From Poronia punctata (taxonomy: Eukaryota; Ascomycota; Sordariomycetes; Xylariales; Xylariaceae), in NCBI GenBank assembly GCA_022579005.1, contig MU401740.1, positions 1 to 41,533 of the forward strand: a stretch of DNA of 41,533 nt, read 5' to 3'. This document shows, one piece after another, positions 24,772 to 36,668 of this stretch. The translations under genes were made by a program, and so were the position numbers. Within the stretch, counting starts at the first letter, position 1, and every line of letters begins with the position of its first letter. The notes under the pieces are model-generated. The model was not told the DNA's origin, did no database searches, and saw nothing but the letters and a program-made list of their open reading frames with translations.

Positions 24772-26722
24772 AAGTCGTTACGCACTTGCTATGGTAGGGC
24801 CAGACTTGACGAATAGAATTGATCTAATACGATGTGGCGGAGGATACCCTAGAGATAGACTGCAGCTGTACAAACCTGTGTAAAAGAACATATAGTTAAT
24901 ATTTAGTATAATATTTATTGAGTCGAGGTTTTGCTATGCGTAAATGTGTAAACGGCAAGCGATGCAACTTTCTCGGGAAGAAAGTAAGAAACCGATGAAG
25001 CCTCTCCAACGCGGCCTGGGCGGATACTTTCGGCCCTTTCTATAGACCAGCCATGCCGTGATAGAAAACAAGCCCGGAAAATCTCAAGCTACCTACAGCC
25101 CAGTAACTGTTGATGTTCATATTACATGCTTATATTTTTTAAAGATAAGAAGTACAGATTATTATAATCATGTTAGGATGCGTGTCGCCGGTTTATGCCT
25201 CGGGGGACTTCATCCTATCGAAAGAATTAAAAAGAAGTGATCTGCAAACTGCAGTAGCGTATGTACGGGAGCCCCGTTCCTTCTCTTCTTCACCCCAAAT
25301 CCGACAAACTCCTCTTTCCATTGGCCGATAAGAAATGCTGGTAAGAATGTCGACATGAAGAATGAGTGCGGTATTCGCCAAAGTCCGCCATCTTCTGTTC
25401 TGTTGTCGATAGCTTATTTTTACCTTATTCGAAATGCTGCAGCTTTCTAATGCATGGCCGTTGACGTGCTACCATGTAGGTACCTACTACCTACTTCTTC
25501 GCTTCCCGGGTTAGAAAGAGTAGTGGATTTGGTTGCCATTCAAAAAGTGAGGGAGCGAGCGTTATTTTGAACGAGATGGCAAGGATGCCTTGAATCACAT
25601 GTCAGCCTGGCCTCCTTTCCGTTTCCGTATACGGCCAGTTACTCGCGATACTTTATCGGTCGACTGGTATAGAGATATGCCATGAATAGCGGTCCTCGAT
25701 ACTTATTCGGCAAGGCTAAATCTTTAGTGACTAGGCCTTTAGAGATTCCTGGAATTCCCCAGGTCTTTTATCTTGGCAGAGAAGCCGTAAAGCTTATTTC
25801 GACTTCTGTCCAGCAATCGACCATTGAAGGCGTTGCTTGGAACTCTTGGTGTTTCTTGGGTAGTTCTTGGTATATCTTGGCCGCAGCTTTCCCCCGACTT
25901 TCAGGCACGATGGCTTGCGTCCTAAGCGTTGGTATCAGCTGGGGTTTGCCCCGTGTGAATGTAACATTCCCTGTAACAATCATAGCCCCGACGAGGGTTG
26001 GATATACCGATACCGATAACGCTTACACACACACCCCAATACGACCTTCCCATTTGGCCTGCCTCGTCTATTTACGTGACGGACTCCGGCACTGCCTTGC
26101 GCCTTGCTTACCCGCACTCTACTGTAGGATCGCGGCACATCATTTTCTCTAGCTGTCAATCTTGGAGCAAGTTATTATTCTTACTTCTTCATATGGCGCT
26201 CGAGGTTAGGCATTGGCCTCGAGCCTTGTTTCTTTGCAACTCCACGACACCCTCTCCTACCGGAAGGGGCTAAGTTGAGATCAAAACAAGGCACATTCCC
26301 CTCGTTGCCCCGGGGCCACAACTGGGGGGCCTCATCACGAGTCTAACGGATGAAGGGCATCTTTTCGGAAGGTGCTTGGAAGACTGCGCCTGATCCGTTG
26401 AAAAGGACGCAACCAAGGGGCTGTCCAAGATATCACGTAAATATTGACAGATGTAGCTACGATGTCGATCATTCCCAGTTCTGCTTCTTCGGCGCCAAAG
26501 ACGACGAGCGCTCGAAATCAAGTGGGTGAAACTCAGGTTGTCGGAGAAAGTCGTCGGGGCGATCTTTGTCCATCCGTGATGATCACGTCTATAAAGGGCT
26601 CGTCCCGGCTTCTCGACGATGTTGATCCTATCCAGTTCCTTAGCTCTCTCGCAACAAGCCGGATCGACAAAAGAGCCCGTGATCAGCACCTTTACATACG
26701 GATCCCAGCCCAGTCTTGAACC
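24772..26722. other. intergenic, no convincing gene
   Basis: About 2 kb. It contains a 10-bp perfect palindrome TAGGTACCTA (25477-25486). The longest open frames (25682-26152 plus; 26270-26689 minus) have no family features and odd composition. The right end should hold the peptidase promoter. Confidence 0.55.
26590..26596 (+). promoter_or_regulatory. TATA box of the eqolisin gene
   Basis: TATAAAG lies 127 nt upstream of the start codon, a fitting place for a TATA box in a strongly regulated secreted-peptidase gene. No transcription-start evidence is available. Confidence 0.5.
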
Positions 26723-27623
26723 ATGAAGACCACTATCCTAGCAGCAGGTGCTCTCCTCGCCACCGGCGCCGTGGCCGCCCCGGGCACGGCAGCTCGGTGG
26801 GCCAACCACGCTGCCCGTCGCGTGAACCGCAGTTCAGGCCTCCGTCTGCCCGCCGAGGACAATGGAGTTACTGCCAAGGTGAACGGCACGGACAAGAATG
26901 TCGAGTACTCGAGCAACTGGGCTGGCGCGGTGCTGAGCAGCTCGGGCTTCACACAAGTGGTCGGCACTATCATCGTGCCGACGCCTGTAAACACCGGCAG
27001 CGACGGCTCTGCGTCCGCCTGGGTAGGCATCGACGGCGACACCTGCGGCACCGCCATTCTGCAGACCGGTCTGGACTTTTCCATCACGGCCTCTGGCGAA
27101 GTCTCCTACGACGCTTGGTATGAATGGTTCCCCGACTACGCCTATGACTTCTCGGGCTTCCCTGTCCAGGCCGGCGATGAGATTAGAATCACCGTGGTAT
27201 GTAATTTCTAACCTTGCCCCTCCATCTATTGTGATTCGAAAACCCAGTGAACGGGCCCAAAGGTCTTTCCCAGGAATGATTACTAATGAACAACAACACT
27301 AGACGGCCTCCTCCCCAGCGGCCGGCGTGGCGATCCTCGAGAACCTGACCACTGGCGGCAGCGTCTCGCACGAGTTCACCAACCAGGAGAACCAGCTTTG
27401 CGAGTACGACGCCGAGTGGATCGTCGAGGACTACGAGTCTGGTGGCTCGCTAGTGGCCTTTGCCGACTTCGACTCGGTCACCTTCACGGATGCTTCGGCC
27501 ATCCAGAACGGCGCCCAAGTTGGCGTTGATGGCGCCGCCATCCTCGACATCAAGCAGGGCGACTCTGTCCTGACTGACTGCAGCACCTCGGGTAGCAGCA
27601 GCGTTACTTGCAACTACGTCTAA
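26723..27623 (+). CDS. secreted eqolisin, glutamic peptidase family G1
   Basis: Predicted 264-aa preproenzyme, an acid-active secreted peptidase like scytalidoglutamic peptidase and aspergilloglutamic peptidase. Exons are 26723-27196 and 27303-27623; the 106-nt phase-0 intron has donor GTATGT and acceptor CTAG and joins RITV to TASS. A signal peptide ends around AVA-AP (residue 19). A basic propeptide follows, and the mature domain begins near VEYSSNWAGAV (about 60). Catalytic residues: Gln114 in AILQTG and Glu196 in AEWIVEDYE. They are 82 residues apart, against 83 between Gln53 and Glu136 of the Scytalidium enzyme. The family WVGIDGDTC, YDAWYEWFPDYAYDF and C-terminal DCS..VTCNYV are present, with cysteines expected to pair. 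Length is normal, and the third-position GC is higher than in the flanking noncoding DNA. Likely role is extracellular protein breakdown at acid pH. Confidence 0.96.
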
Positions 27624-28238
27624 GTCGGGCGATAGGAAACGAAAGAAGGATTTGGGATCAGCGCTTATCGACTATACCCAATCATATAGATGAATTTGGG
27701 TATGATGTGGTGAATCTTTTTGAAAATTCATGTACATATATGCTCGTCTTGGATACCATTACCTAGATCCTATTTGGATACCAATTCACTCTACATGTTC
27801 AAAACTGTGATATCATGATATGGAAACATCTGCCGCGATAGCCCGTCATTAATCAAGGGGTGGCGTGTCTCACAGCGAGAGAAGGTTTGAATTTATCACA
27901 AGTGCGTACGTAACCTGACTGAGAAGGGTGATGAGCCATTATTGAAAAACACATTCTTCTTTGGAAATTGTTTCGATGAAAATATATCATGATATTGTCG
28001 TGCCCCTTGGGAAAAACGCCATGCCAATGCCGATGCCGATGCCGATGCCAATATATATGATATGTGTTTGTGATACGGTTACAGCAATTCAATTTAAACA
28101 AAAACCCGATTCGCTGATGCTCACTTTAACTTTCACTTTCCTTCCTTGATCCGTCCGCTCCATCCTTTCTTTGTACATCCACCCATCCACCTATCTATCT
28201 TGTTCCTCCCACAGACACATATAAGGCAAGGAAGGCCC
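27624..28238. other. convergent 3' region between eqolisin and rif1
   Basis: About 615 bp shared by two convergent 3' ends. It contains five tandem hexamers ATGCCR (28021-28050) and a pyrimidine-rich stretch near 28130-28230. No gene seen. Confidence 0.6.
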
Positions 28239-31200
28239 CTACCGCTCATTCTGTCGACTCCGTCTCTCCGCTTCATACAACTCTTTCTTGATATCCATAA
28301 ACATATCTTCAATCTTATACACATCTTCCCGACTCAGTGTCGCTGTACGTAGCCCTTCCAGGCCGTCTCTTAGCGAAGCTGTGATCCTTTCCACTGCTGA
28401 AAGACTGGTGGTAGTGGGTGGTGGTGGTGGTGTCTCGATATTCTTGGTGGTTACTGTTACGTCGGGTGCTGCTGTTTCGTTGTAATCCTTCATTTCCTCG
28501 TCTTCTCCCGCCTCGGATTCGGCCCACTCTTGTTCGTCGTCGTCGTCGTCGAGAACTGAATGGCGCGAGGTTCCCGACTGCTGGGATGCCTCTGTTATCA
28601 ACTGGAGGTTCACTGCTGCCGTATCTGGGTCCGAGTCCTCGACTAGGTCAAATGAGTCTCTGAGCGAGCTGTTATCCGGTGCGCATGAGAGGTCGGGTGA
28701 GCCTGGGGCAATTTCGTGCAAGTCTTGTTCTGTAGGCTCTTGCTTTACGTCCGAATCGTCGGGCTCAACCACCTCTACGTCGACCTGCTCATCTTGTCGC
28801 CGTCTTTTCCCGCCACCATTGAGCTTCCTCTCGGCTCCTCGCTTCCGCTTCTTCCTAGATCTCCTCTCTGACGGTTGGGATTGGCTAATCTCGGTAGTGA
28901 CCAGATGGACCGATGACGGAGGCGGGCAGCTCTGGCTTTTTCGTTGAAACGCCTTGCCTCCCTCGGGCTCCGGCCGCACGGTGATGCACTCCCTAGCAGT
29001 CTCCCTCGTTTGCCCCTTTTCAGGTGAAGATGCGTCATAAAGAGGGAGAGGCGCACATTTCCTTGAATCGAGCTCGACGACCAACCGGGCCATGCTGCGT
29101 TCTTCGCCGTCACTCATCTCAAACGATCCATTGTTAACGTGGACGTTTTTATCTTGATGAGAGCTGACCGGCAGGACTAGCTCCATAGGGGGGTGACGCG
29201 CCTTCGAAACAGGGCTAGTTAGGGCATCGACATAGATCTCAGTGTCCGACTTGGGCGAAGCCGGGCGTTGTGCAAGGTCAGTAATAGTTGCATTATGCGG
29301 CGGGTCAGCCGTTGGCTCCTCGACTGGCCCCTCATCGGCATGATCATCCTTCGATACGGCAGACGCAGGAGGTACGACTACATCGATAGATTCACTCGGG
29401 ACTGTCTGTTCTTTAGACGCAGATTCTACGACAATATCAAGTGGCTCTTGTAATGCCGGCTCATGGCTTTCATGCCCGAATGCTGGTTTAGCGACTGGGG
29501 ATCCAGACACAGGCGATGATGACATGGGTATATCATCAAGCATATGCGAATTCCGAGAATGAGGCCTCATCTCAGGAAGCAGATTTCGCCTAGGCTCGGG
29601 GGGAGAAGAAGGAATCTCGTCGGTCATTTCATGATCCTCACAAGATATAGATGCCTGACCACGCCGCGGTGTCGGGGTTGACGATACATAGTCGAAGCTC
29701 CTCGTAGCCTTGGGAGTCGCAGACCTGTCTCCTAGCGGTGACTGGAGGGAAGTAGACTGACGAGTGACTGGACGAGAAACGGCAGGCAATGCTCCATGGT
29801 CCTTGGTTGGGCTAGAGCGAATCGCAGGGAATAAAGCTGCATTTTCTAATTGCCGTTCCCGCACTTCCCGTTGGCGGTCAGTCAGTACTTGAGATTCATC
29901 AACATGTTTCGATGGTGAAGGTTCCTCAATGGCCGCGAACTGAAGTTGAGAATCATCGTGACGAAGTTTGGCTGCTTTGGCACGGGTAGAAGACCTGGTC
30001 GACCGGGGTTGGGGATGACTGTGTAAGCCTTCACTCTTGTGGGAGCCAGGTAACGACGGCCGGTTTGGTTTGGGTGTTTGAGGGCGGCTAGACGGAGGCA
30101 CGCCGTCCAAGGACCCGCTTAGCCCTTGGTCTGATCTGAGCAGAGAGCCTGTCACATCGAAATCATCTTGGGAGTCGACAAACATCGGTGCAAAGTCGTG
30201 GGTACCAGAGAGTGAAGCATCTAATCCCGGCAGTGTAATATCCACGTATGGTCTCAGAGAAAGCAAGACATCTTTCAGTGCGTCTGGGTATTCGACGTTG
30301 GCGACATTTTCGAAACCTCGGTTCCATGTAACCACAGCACTGTTGACGACATGTCTGTGCTTGGACGTAAATGCACAGCATAGCATTTGCTCAATAGCAT
30401 CTAGCTGGGCATGGCCGAGGTCGGCATCCGATAACACGTTACAGACCCGGTCCCATAAAGATTTCACCTACAAGGCTCGTTAGTATCAAAAAAGTGGTAT
30501 GAAAGGGTCCAATATGGATATACATACAGCTTCAGCTAGAGCCGGACGGTGCTTGCTGCTGTACCGCTCATGTTCGTCCCTGATCCATGGTGCAATGCCC
30601 GGCTGTAGTTGCGTCAACGATTTCAGAAGAAGGGCTGGACTGGCTCGGGCCAAGAAATGGGATGTCTCGGTAATAAGAGAAGCCGTATTTTGTTCGTCAG
30701 TTGCGTCTATAGTCGTATAGGTCGTCTCGAGGAGACGGCAGGTGAGCCGATAGAGATTATCAAACGGATCGAAGGAAGCTGACCTAACACCAGCTACCGT
30801 GGTTCCCCATAGCCGTCGCCGAGCGGCATCGAGAGCTTGGCGGTCGCGGGGCTGTCTGGCCGCCTCGAGTAACTGTGCACCACATTTGAAGAGACTGGAA
30901 CGGCCTGTAGGGGTTTCTTGGGCGGGGAAACTCTCCAAGACGGCTTTAGCCAGCGGCTCCACCACTGCGACGGAACAACCGGCTTCCCCTGAGAGCGCCG
31001 TGGCTTGCTCAACGGCGAACTGAAACAGCGATGACCACTGGTGCCACGGTAGATTTGGTGTGTGGCTGATTCCTCTATGCAGATGTTTGACTAGGTCGCG
31101 GAATTCGTTGCCAATTGGCAGTTGGTTTGTGGAATCGGCCGACGAATGGCTGGCTTGGCTGTGGTCCATGGGTGCAGCCAATACCTCGGCAATAAAGACC

Positions 31201-33581
31201 CAAGGACTGAAGCTAACCGGACCATCCAAGACGGGTGTCTGCATCAGCTCTTGAGCTAGCTCTCTTTGAGATCGGGTGGGTCGCGTGAGCATGAAGGGCT
31301 CGAAGACAGCCTTGAATAAGCTGGAAAGCTCCTCGCCTTCAGAGATGCCGGGTGGTAAAAGGGTGAGAGTTGAGAAGAGATGGTGAACTGGTGGTCGCGT
31401 CGGGCCATGATTTTTGCCGGACCGGTGCGAGGGCGTCGACACGGGAGCAAAAGAATTCTGCTTGTTCATAGAGAGTAGCCTTTCCGTGAAGGGCAGGTGA
31501 CCCATCGACAGAACCATGGTCGTAATATAATTCTCAGTCGCTTTCAGAAAAGACCGCTGCAACTCGGCTGAACGCATCCCTTCACCAAGTCCAGCTGTCC
31601 ATATCTTCATTAGCAAACTCAATGCGTGGCCCAGAAAAGCTGCTGAATCCGCCGAAACTTTAACTTCCTTGGATCCAGCAGCGGCAACGGCCCGGATGAG
31701 CGACCCCCATAGCCTCGACGAATCCGAGTTTGGCTTCGCTAATTCCAAGAACGACCTGTGCAGAATAGGATCTATAACGGAAAAGACTCGAACAGCGTTG
31801 CGTCGGACCCATTTGGGGTCTAGGGCAGGTAGATCGTCCGCCTTGGCCAACGTGTTCTCTGCGACGCGGTCTTCCTTCCAGATTCGCACGCTGGAGGGAT
31901 CGAAGAGACCTGATAAGATGCTGGCGGCTTGAGAGATGCTGTTGGAAGAAGAACTCTGCAGAACTTCGACAGAGTTCACGTCGCCCTCGGGAAATGCCAG
32001 CGTTCGCATGATCGGTTTCACACAGACGTCCCAGTACTGATCGATATTCGCCGAGCTGGTATTCGGTTTGAAGGCGTAGTAATAAATGTTGCAGATCCCG
32101 CCAATTATAACCTTTCGGAATCCATCGACTTGTTTACTGCTGCGCGTCAACTGGTTGAAGGGCTGGCAGAGGGTCTTCGCCGTCTTGGAGAAGGACGCCG
32201 GATAGAGATGTTGAATGTAGACTAATCGACTCCATGCATGAATGGCTTCTGATTTGGTTAGATAGTCACCACTGTTGAAGCATCGTTGTAGGATGTTGAG
32301 CCAGGGTTCGAAGAACTCCCAGCGCTCTAGAGGGCATCTCAACAACAGGACGACAACACTCCATATCTGAGGGACGGCAGCCATGCTAGACTTGTTCTCC
32401 GCCATCGAACCGAGCCTCTCTGCATACCATTGAGCATAGCGGATTTCGTCTTGTTGCATTTGAAGGATTTCCTGAACCTTTTTCGTTACCTGTCTCTCTT
32501 TTGCAACCGTGTAGCCAACCTCGAGGCCCAAGGCTATCGCGGCCGCACGTATCTCCTTGATACTGCTCATCATATCCGTGAAGAGGTCCAAGAGCCAGTC
32601 CGAATGTGACACCATGTGGGGTCCAGACTGTCTGACCAATTTCCTGAATATCAGAATGCGAGACATGACGATGCTCTTCCCCGTCATGTGGTTCTCGATA
32701 TTATGGAGTGCAGTCACAAGGCGACCAACCCGGTCGCTTGACATGACCTTGGGCGAGAACTCCTGGGACACGACCACTTGCATCAAATGCCGGACAACGT
32801 CCTTGGCCATCGCCTCGTCTTCAAACGATCGAATGCAATGATCGATTATAAAGACGCCAAAGTCGGAGCTCACCGAAGACGCGATAGCGGGAAAGTGTAG
32901 AAAAGTGCATAACAATGTGAGGGCGTGGTTGGTGAGTGACGTATCGATGGCCCCGTTCGCACCCTTGGCAGTGATGTCGCGCTGGATGAACTGCAGGAAC
33001 AAACTCATTTTACTCTGCAGGGCGATGCGGTCTGGAAGGTTGGTCGAGGTCTTTAGAGCGCGCACCATCATGGTATACGCGTCGACTTTGTCATCGCGGT
33101 CGTTGCCGGCAAGCTGCTTGATAGCCGACTCGAGCATGACTGCTAGGTTGGTAGTGCCCTCTACGTCGCCTTGTTTCGCAGACGAGACTAAAGGGTTCGG
33201 GTTGACGGGGCTCGAAGCAGGCTTCAAAATCGACTTCAGCGGTTTCGATATGTTACTAGATATAGATGATGTAGGTGTCGAATGTTTTGCCTCATTCTCC
33301 TTGCCAGTGCCCGCAGGCGAATCGTGATACTCGACCTGGACGGTAAACTCGACCCGTTTCCTCGACCGCCTCGAACTATTGACGGTCGACTGCGCGGATC
33401 CTGGTGAGTGGCTGGGCGGTGTTTGTAGGGTAAGTCGCGAGGCGAGTGGATGTCGGTCTAAAAGCAACTTGGCCTCGATGTCGTTCAAATTCTGACGCTC
33501 TCGGGGTGGTGTGGGTGGTCTCGCCGGCAACGCATCTAGACCTGCCGATTGTGCCGATTGTGCCGCTATTTGTGATACCAT
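28239..33581 (-). CDS. rif1: Rif1, replication-timing and telomere regulator (PP1 adaptor)
   Basis: Predicted 1760-aa nuclear protein. Exon 1 is 33581-30528 and exon 2 is 30467-28239; the 60-nt phase-0 intron has donor GTATGT, branch site TACTAAC and acceptor GTAG. Residues ~150-950 are an all-helical, HEAT-like Rif1 N-terminal region, starting near NLAVMLESAIKQLAGNDRDD. N-terminal to it lie two protein phosphatase 1 docking motifs, RVEF (76-79) and SILK (117-120), plus TP/SP kinase sites. PP1 recruited this way counteracts DDK at origins in yeast Rif1. The second exon is mostly disordered with basic NLS-like clusters (RRSRKKRKRG and GKRRRQ), acidic runs, and a C-terminal helix (VERITASLRDGLEGL to YEAERR) placed like the oligomerisation module of other Rif1 proteins. 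Start: ATG after a GC-rich leader. Function is inferred from family. Confidence 0.9.
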
Positions 33582-35048
33582 GACTACGAGCCAACTGCTG
33601 CAAGAGTAGCCAAATCACCGCACGACCGTCGGCTTGGAGGCTCAGAGACCATGAGCCGGGCCCTTTCGTCCTTTTGTTGGTTGAAGCGTCACGTTGCGAG
33701 ACCAGTATTGCTGGAGCTAGGAAGGTATTACGAAGCAGGGTATCGAATAAATTGAACTGAGAAATTGAACCAAAGGCAAGACAGAAACCATACACGACAC
33801 AAACAAGGCAGTGAGAATTAGGCCAGGTGTTGAATTCCTCCCGGCTTCGACATCAGAATGAGATTTTGATGCAAGCGGGATGTATAAATCCCATCAATAT
33901 CGCCAACAAGCAAGGATAGACTTTATCACCGAAATTGGAAAGGCTGACGGAAAAAGAAGCGCGCCATGAACCCCTGTAAACGCGACAGAAAAGCACTTTG
34001 GACTGGGCCAATGTGGAACGAAATGGTCGCGACGCGCTTTGGTGGAGTCAACTTGCTAAAGTGGTTTTATGTGGAGACAAGTACAGTATGTATATTATCG
34101 AAGACTGACAACATACTGTGATATGCACTGTCTGGCCCGGATAAGAGACGAACTGTGTCCCGGGTTGAAATGCACTGGTCAGGTGGAGCTTGGGAGGTGC
34201 GCCGCAGGCGGCAGTAGGTTCCCCCAACTTTCCGTACCAACAGGTGGGAGATACCTAGCACACGGTGGCTGCGGCCTGCCCATCGTCAATCGGAAGAAGT
34301 TCTGTACTTGTAGCTCACCATATGATAGCTCTGACATGGGTAGAGGAAACATCGTCTAAACTACCCAACCTACATGTCCAAATAATTAGGATAATATAAA
34401 AGTTACGAACGAATAACCCATCAGGTACCATCCTAAGCCGACCCCGCCACGGTTCATAACTTCATAGAAAGTCACGCCCTCACACTTTGCCGGGTTTCTC
34501 ACATATCCTACGGCATCGGAGTATCCGATATTTCCCACCTCGGCCACAGCCGGACAAACTACTCGCAAGTCTCAGGTATGTGTCTTTCCGCTATTATATA
34601 CATGCACATATGTACTATGAAGTTTCCAAACCCTCACATATCGAAGAACTCTTGAAACACTCTGTTATCTACCATGGGAGCTCTTGGGCATGGGAATGTA
34701 ATTTTTTTTCAATCCGATGATTATGCCTTGTCCTTTTGTACCTGTGAAAACATAAGAGTCACTTATTATACAATCCAGAGCCTCAAAATGTATCTTTTAC
34801 TTGGCTACAAGGGTTTGCTTCTACCAAATATCACCGTCATTTTCACTTATCCGTGAACATTTCTCAGATTCATGACTCCGCATCTTGTGGTTGGCCATTG
34901 CCCTATGAACCTTGTCATGCTCACCATGGACCAACAGTCGTACTGGATTCGGCGCATATTCTCGGTCGCTGTCTGTCACAAGAGGCGGCCCACGGGAACA
35001 AAACCGTCTTCCCCTGTATCCCCGCGCTCTCTGGGCGCCAATACAGCC
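33582..35048. other. divergent intergenic region (rif1 and ric8)
   Basis: About 1.5 kb between divergent starts. Only short open frames without coding character. It should contain both promoters. No RNA gene or repeat of note seen. Confidence 0.55.
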
Positions 35049-36668
35049 ATGGAGACCGGGTCGGGTCAGTAAATAAAACTACAAGCCGCCGAATTTTCCA
35101 TCTTGCTGAGACACATGGACGACAGCAAAACTAGCAGCCGTAACTAGCCTGGTCGACAAGTTAACCCAAGACCTCGATTCCGTCAATTTGCTTCCTCAGC
35201 GTAAGCCACGTGGTTCCGTATTTCCTACCATTTTATCTAACTTTGGTTTGCTAGAGAGAGATGCAGCCTTGGAAGAGCTGAAGATATACGGCCGAGATCC
35301 TCGGAATGCCGATCCTATATTCACAAAGAAGGCAAGGTTCCCATGATATGAGGACAGGATACGAGTTCTAATATCCACTAGGGGATAGAAATGCTCACGA
35401 AGCATGCATTTAACAGTCCCTCTAGCAGCACAGCGAGAAATGCCCTACGATGTCTGTGCAATGCGTTGTTGCTCAAGAAGGAGTGTCGCCAAATGGTCGT
35501 AGATCTCGACTTTGAAGCTAAAGCCTGTAATAAGCTGAAGAGTGATAATGTCGACGATGAATTCCTCATCTCGAGAATCCTGTTTCTCACAACATACGAC
35601 ACTGATCTGAAGCTCGACAGACTTCTTGACGAACATCATCTTGCTGAAAGCATTAACCGAAACCTCGAGCGCCATGCTAAGCGCTACGGCGATGGAAAAT
35701 CGGTGACAGACCCTATGGCCACCCTAGCTCTTACGGAAACTACCAAGCTATTATTCAACGTGACGCACTACTGCAAGGAAAAGACTGGCTTGTTTACACC
35801 CGCCATTCCGCACATCGTTAGCATTCTTTGCAGAGGCAACCTCGAAGTTGACAACCCGCTTGACCCCCCTGTGGGCTCTTTGGTCAATGCTCTTTTAAAC
35901 CTTGATCTGGAAGCGAAGGAGATTCGTTCGTCGTTGTACCCTTCGGCTGAGCCTACAATGTTACCAGACCGCCTTTTCTTTCTCCTCGACAAGTCAAGAA
36001 CAAAATATACCGCCGAGGAGCTAGAAAGCACCGTGACGCCTTTACTTAGCGTGATGCGGGCCGTTCACCAGTATGCTCCACCAGAAGTGCGAGCCTCGAT
36101 GCGGCAAAAGCTTCTCCCAACAGAGGACGACAGGAAGGAGGCCTTGGGACGGTCTGGGTCTTTGCCGTCGTGGCTCCTCCAGAACTCTACAAATCCACTA
36201 GCGCCATCCCTGCGCAGTACAATATCCGATCTACTGTTCGATCTATCCGATAACGATGCATCTAAATTTGTCGAAAATGTCGGGTACGGGTTTGCGTCGG
36301 GATTCCTCTTCAACCGGAACATTCCTGTTCCGGAAAATGCCACTGAAGCTTTCAGCAACGCCAACCAGGGCGGTGATAGGCCAGTTAACCCAGTGACCGG
36401 ACAGTTCTTAGATTTGGAAAGACACACTGAAGAGTCGGAAATGACGGAAGAAGAGAGGGAGCGAGAAGCAGAGAGACTGCTTGTTCTCTTCCAGAGGTGA
36501 TATTCCCTTTTTCTGCACGTATATACACCAATCTACTTCGAGCTAACGTTCCCTTTCCACAGGCTCCAGGCTAACGGCCTCATCTCTGTGGAGAACCCGC
36601 TTCGAACGGCCGTGGAGCAGGGGCGCTTTGAGGAGCTACCGGACGACTACCAAGAAGACCTCGACTGA
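35049..36668 (+). CDS. ric8: Ric8 (synembryn), G-alpha chaperone and guanine nucleotide exchange factor
   Basis: Predicted 462-aa cytosolic, armadillo-like helical protein that supports folding and activation of heterotrimeric G-alpha subunits. Exons: 35049-35064, 35126-35200, 35255-35331, 35382-36496, 36563-36668. Landmarks: KLAAVTSLVDKLTQDLDS, LLPQQRDAALEELKIYGRDP, the ARNALRCLCNALLLK helix pair, VTHYCKEKTG, and NPVTGQFLDLE near the C-terminus, ending QEDLD. Intron 3 (35332-35381, 50 nt) must start with GC rather than GT to keep frame. The first exon (METGS) is a weaker call: it is the ATG that, with donor GTCAGT and acceptor ACAG, joins in phase to the conserved AKLAAV. Length is close to other fungal Ric8 proteins (about 460-480 aa). 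Ric8 acts in growth and development through adenylate cyclase signalling in fungi. Confidence 0.92.
35332..35381 (+). other. GC-AG intron in ric8
   Basis: Exon ends ...ACAAAG AAG and the intron begins GCAAGG, ends CCACTAG, and has a CTAAT-like branch site. Phase 0 joining gives TKK-GIEML, matching the conserved TKEGIEML-type segment of the family. The GT alternatives nearby break the frame. Confidence 0.75.

Noticed and set aside
25682..26152. 156-aa plus-strand frame
   Set aside because: No family likeness; cysteine- and proline-rich tail of chance type; overlaps another open frame.
26270..26689. 139-aa minus-strand frame upstream of the eqolisin gene
   Set aside because: Lies over the peptidase promoter including its TATA box; no motif.
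26692..27123. Long frames on both strands over the eqolisin gene
   Set aside because: Shadows of the GC-rich coding sequence; the peptidase frame has signal peptide and catalytic residues.
28775..29113. 112-aa minus-strand frame inside rif1 exon 2
   Set aside because: Out-of-frame shadow of the Rif1 coding sequence.
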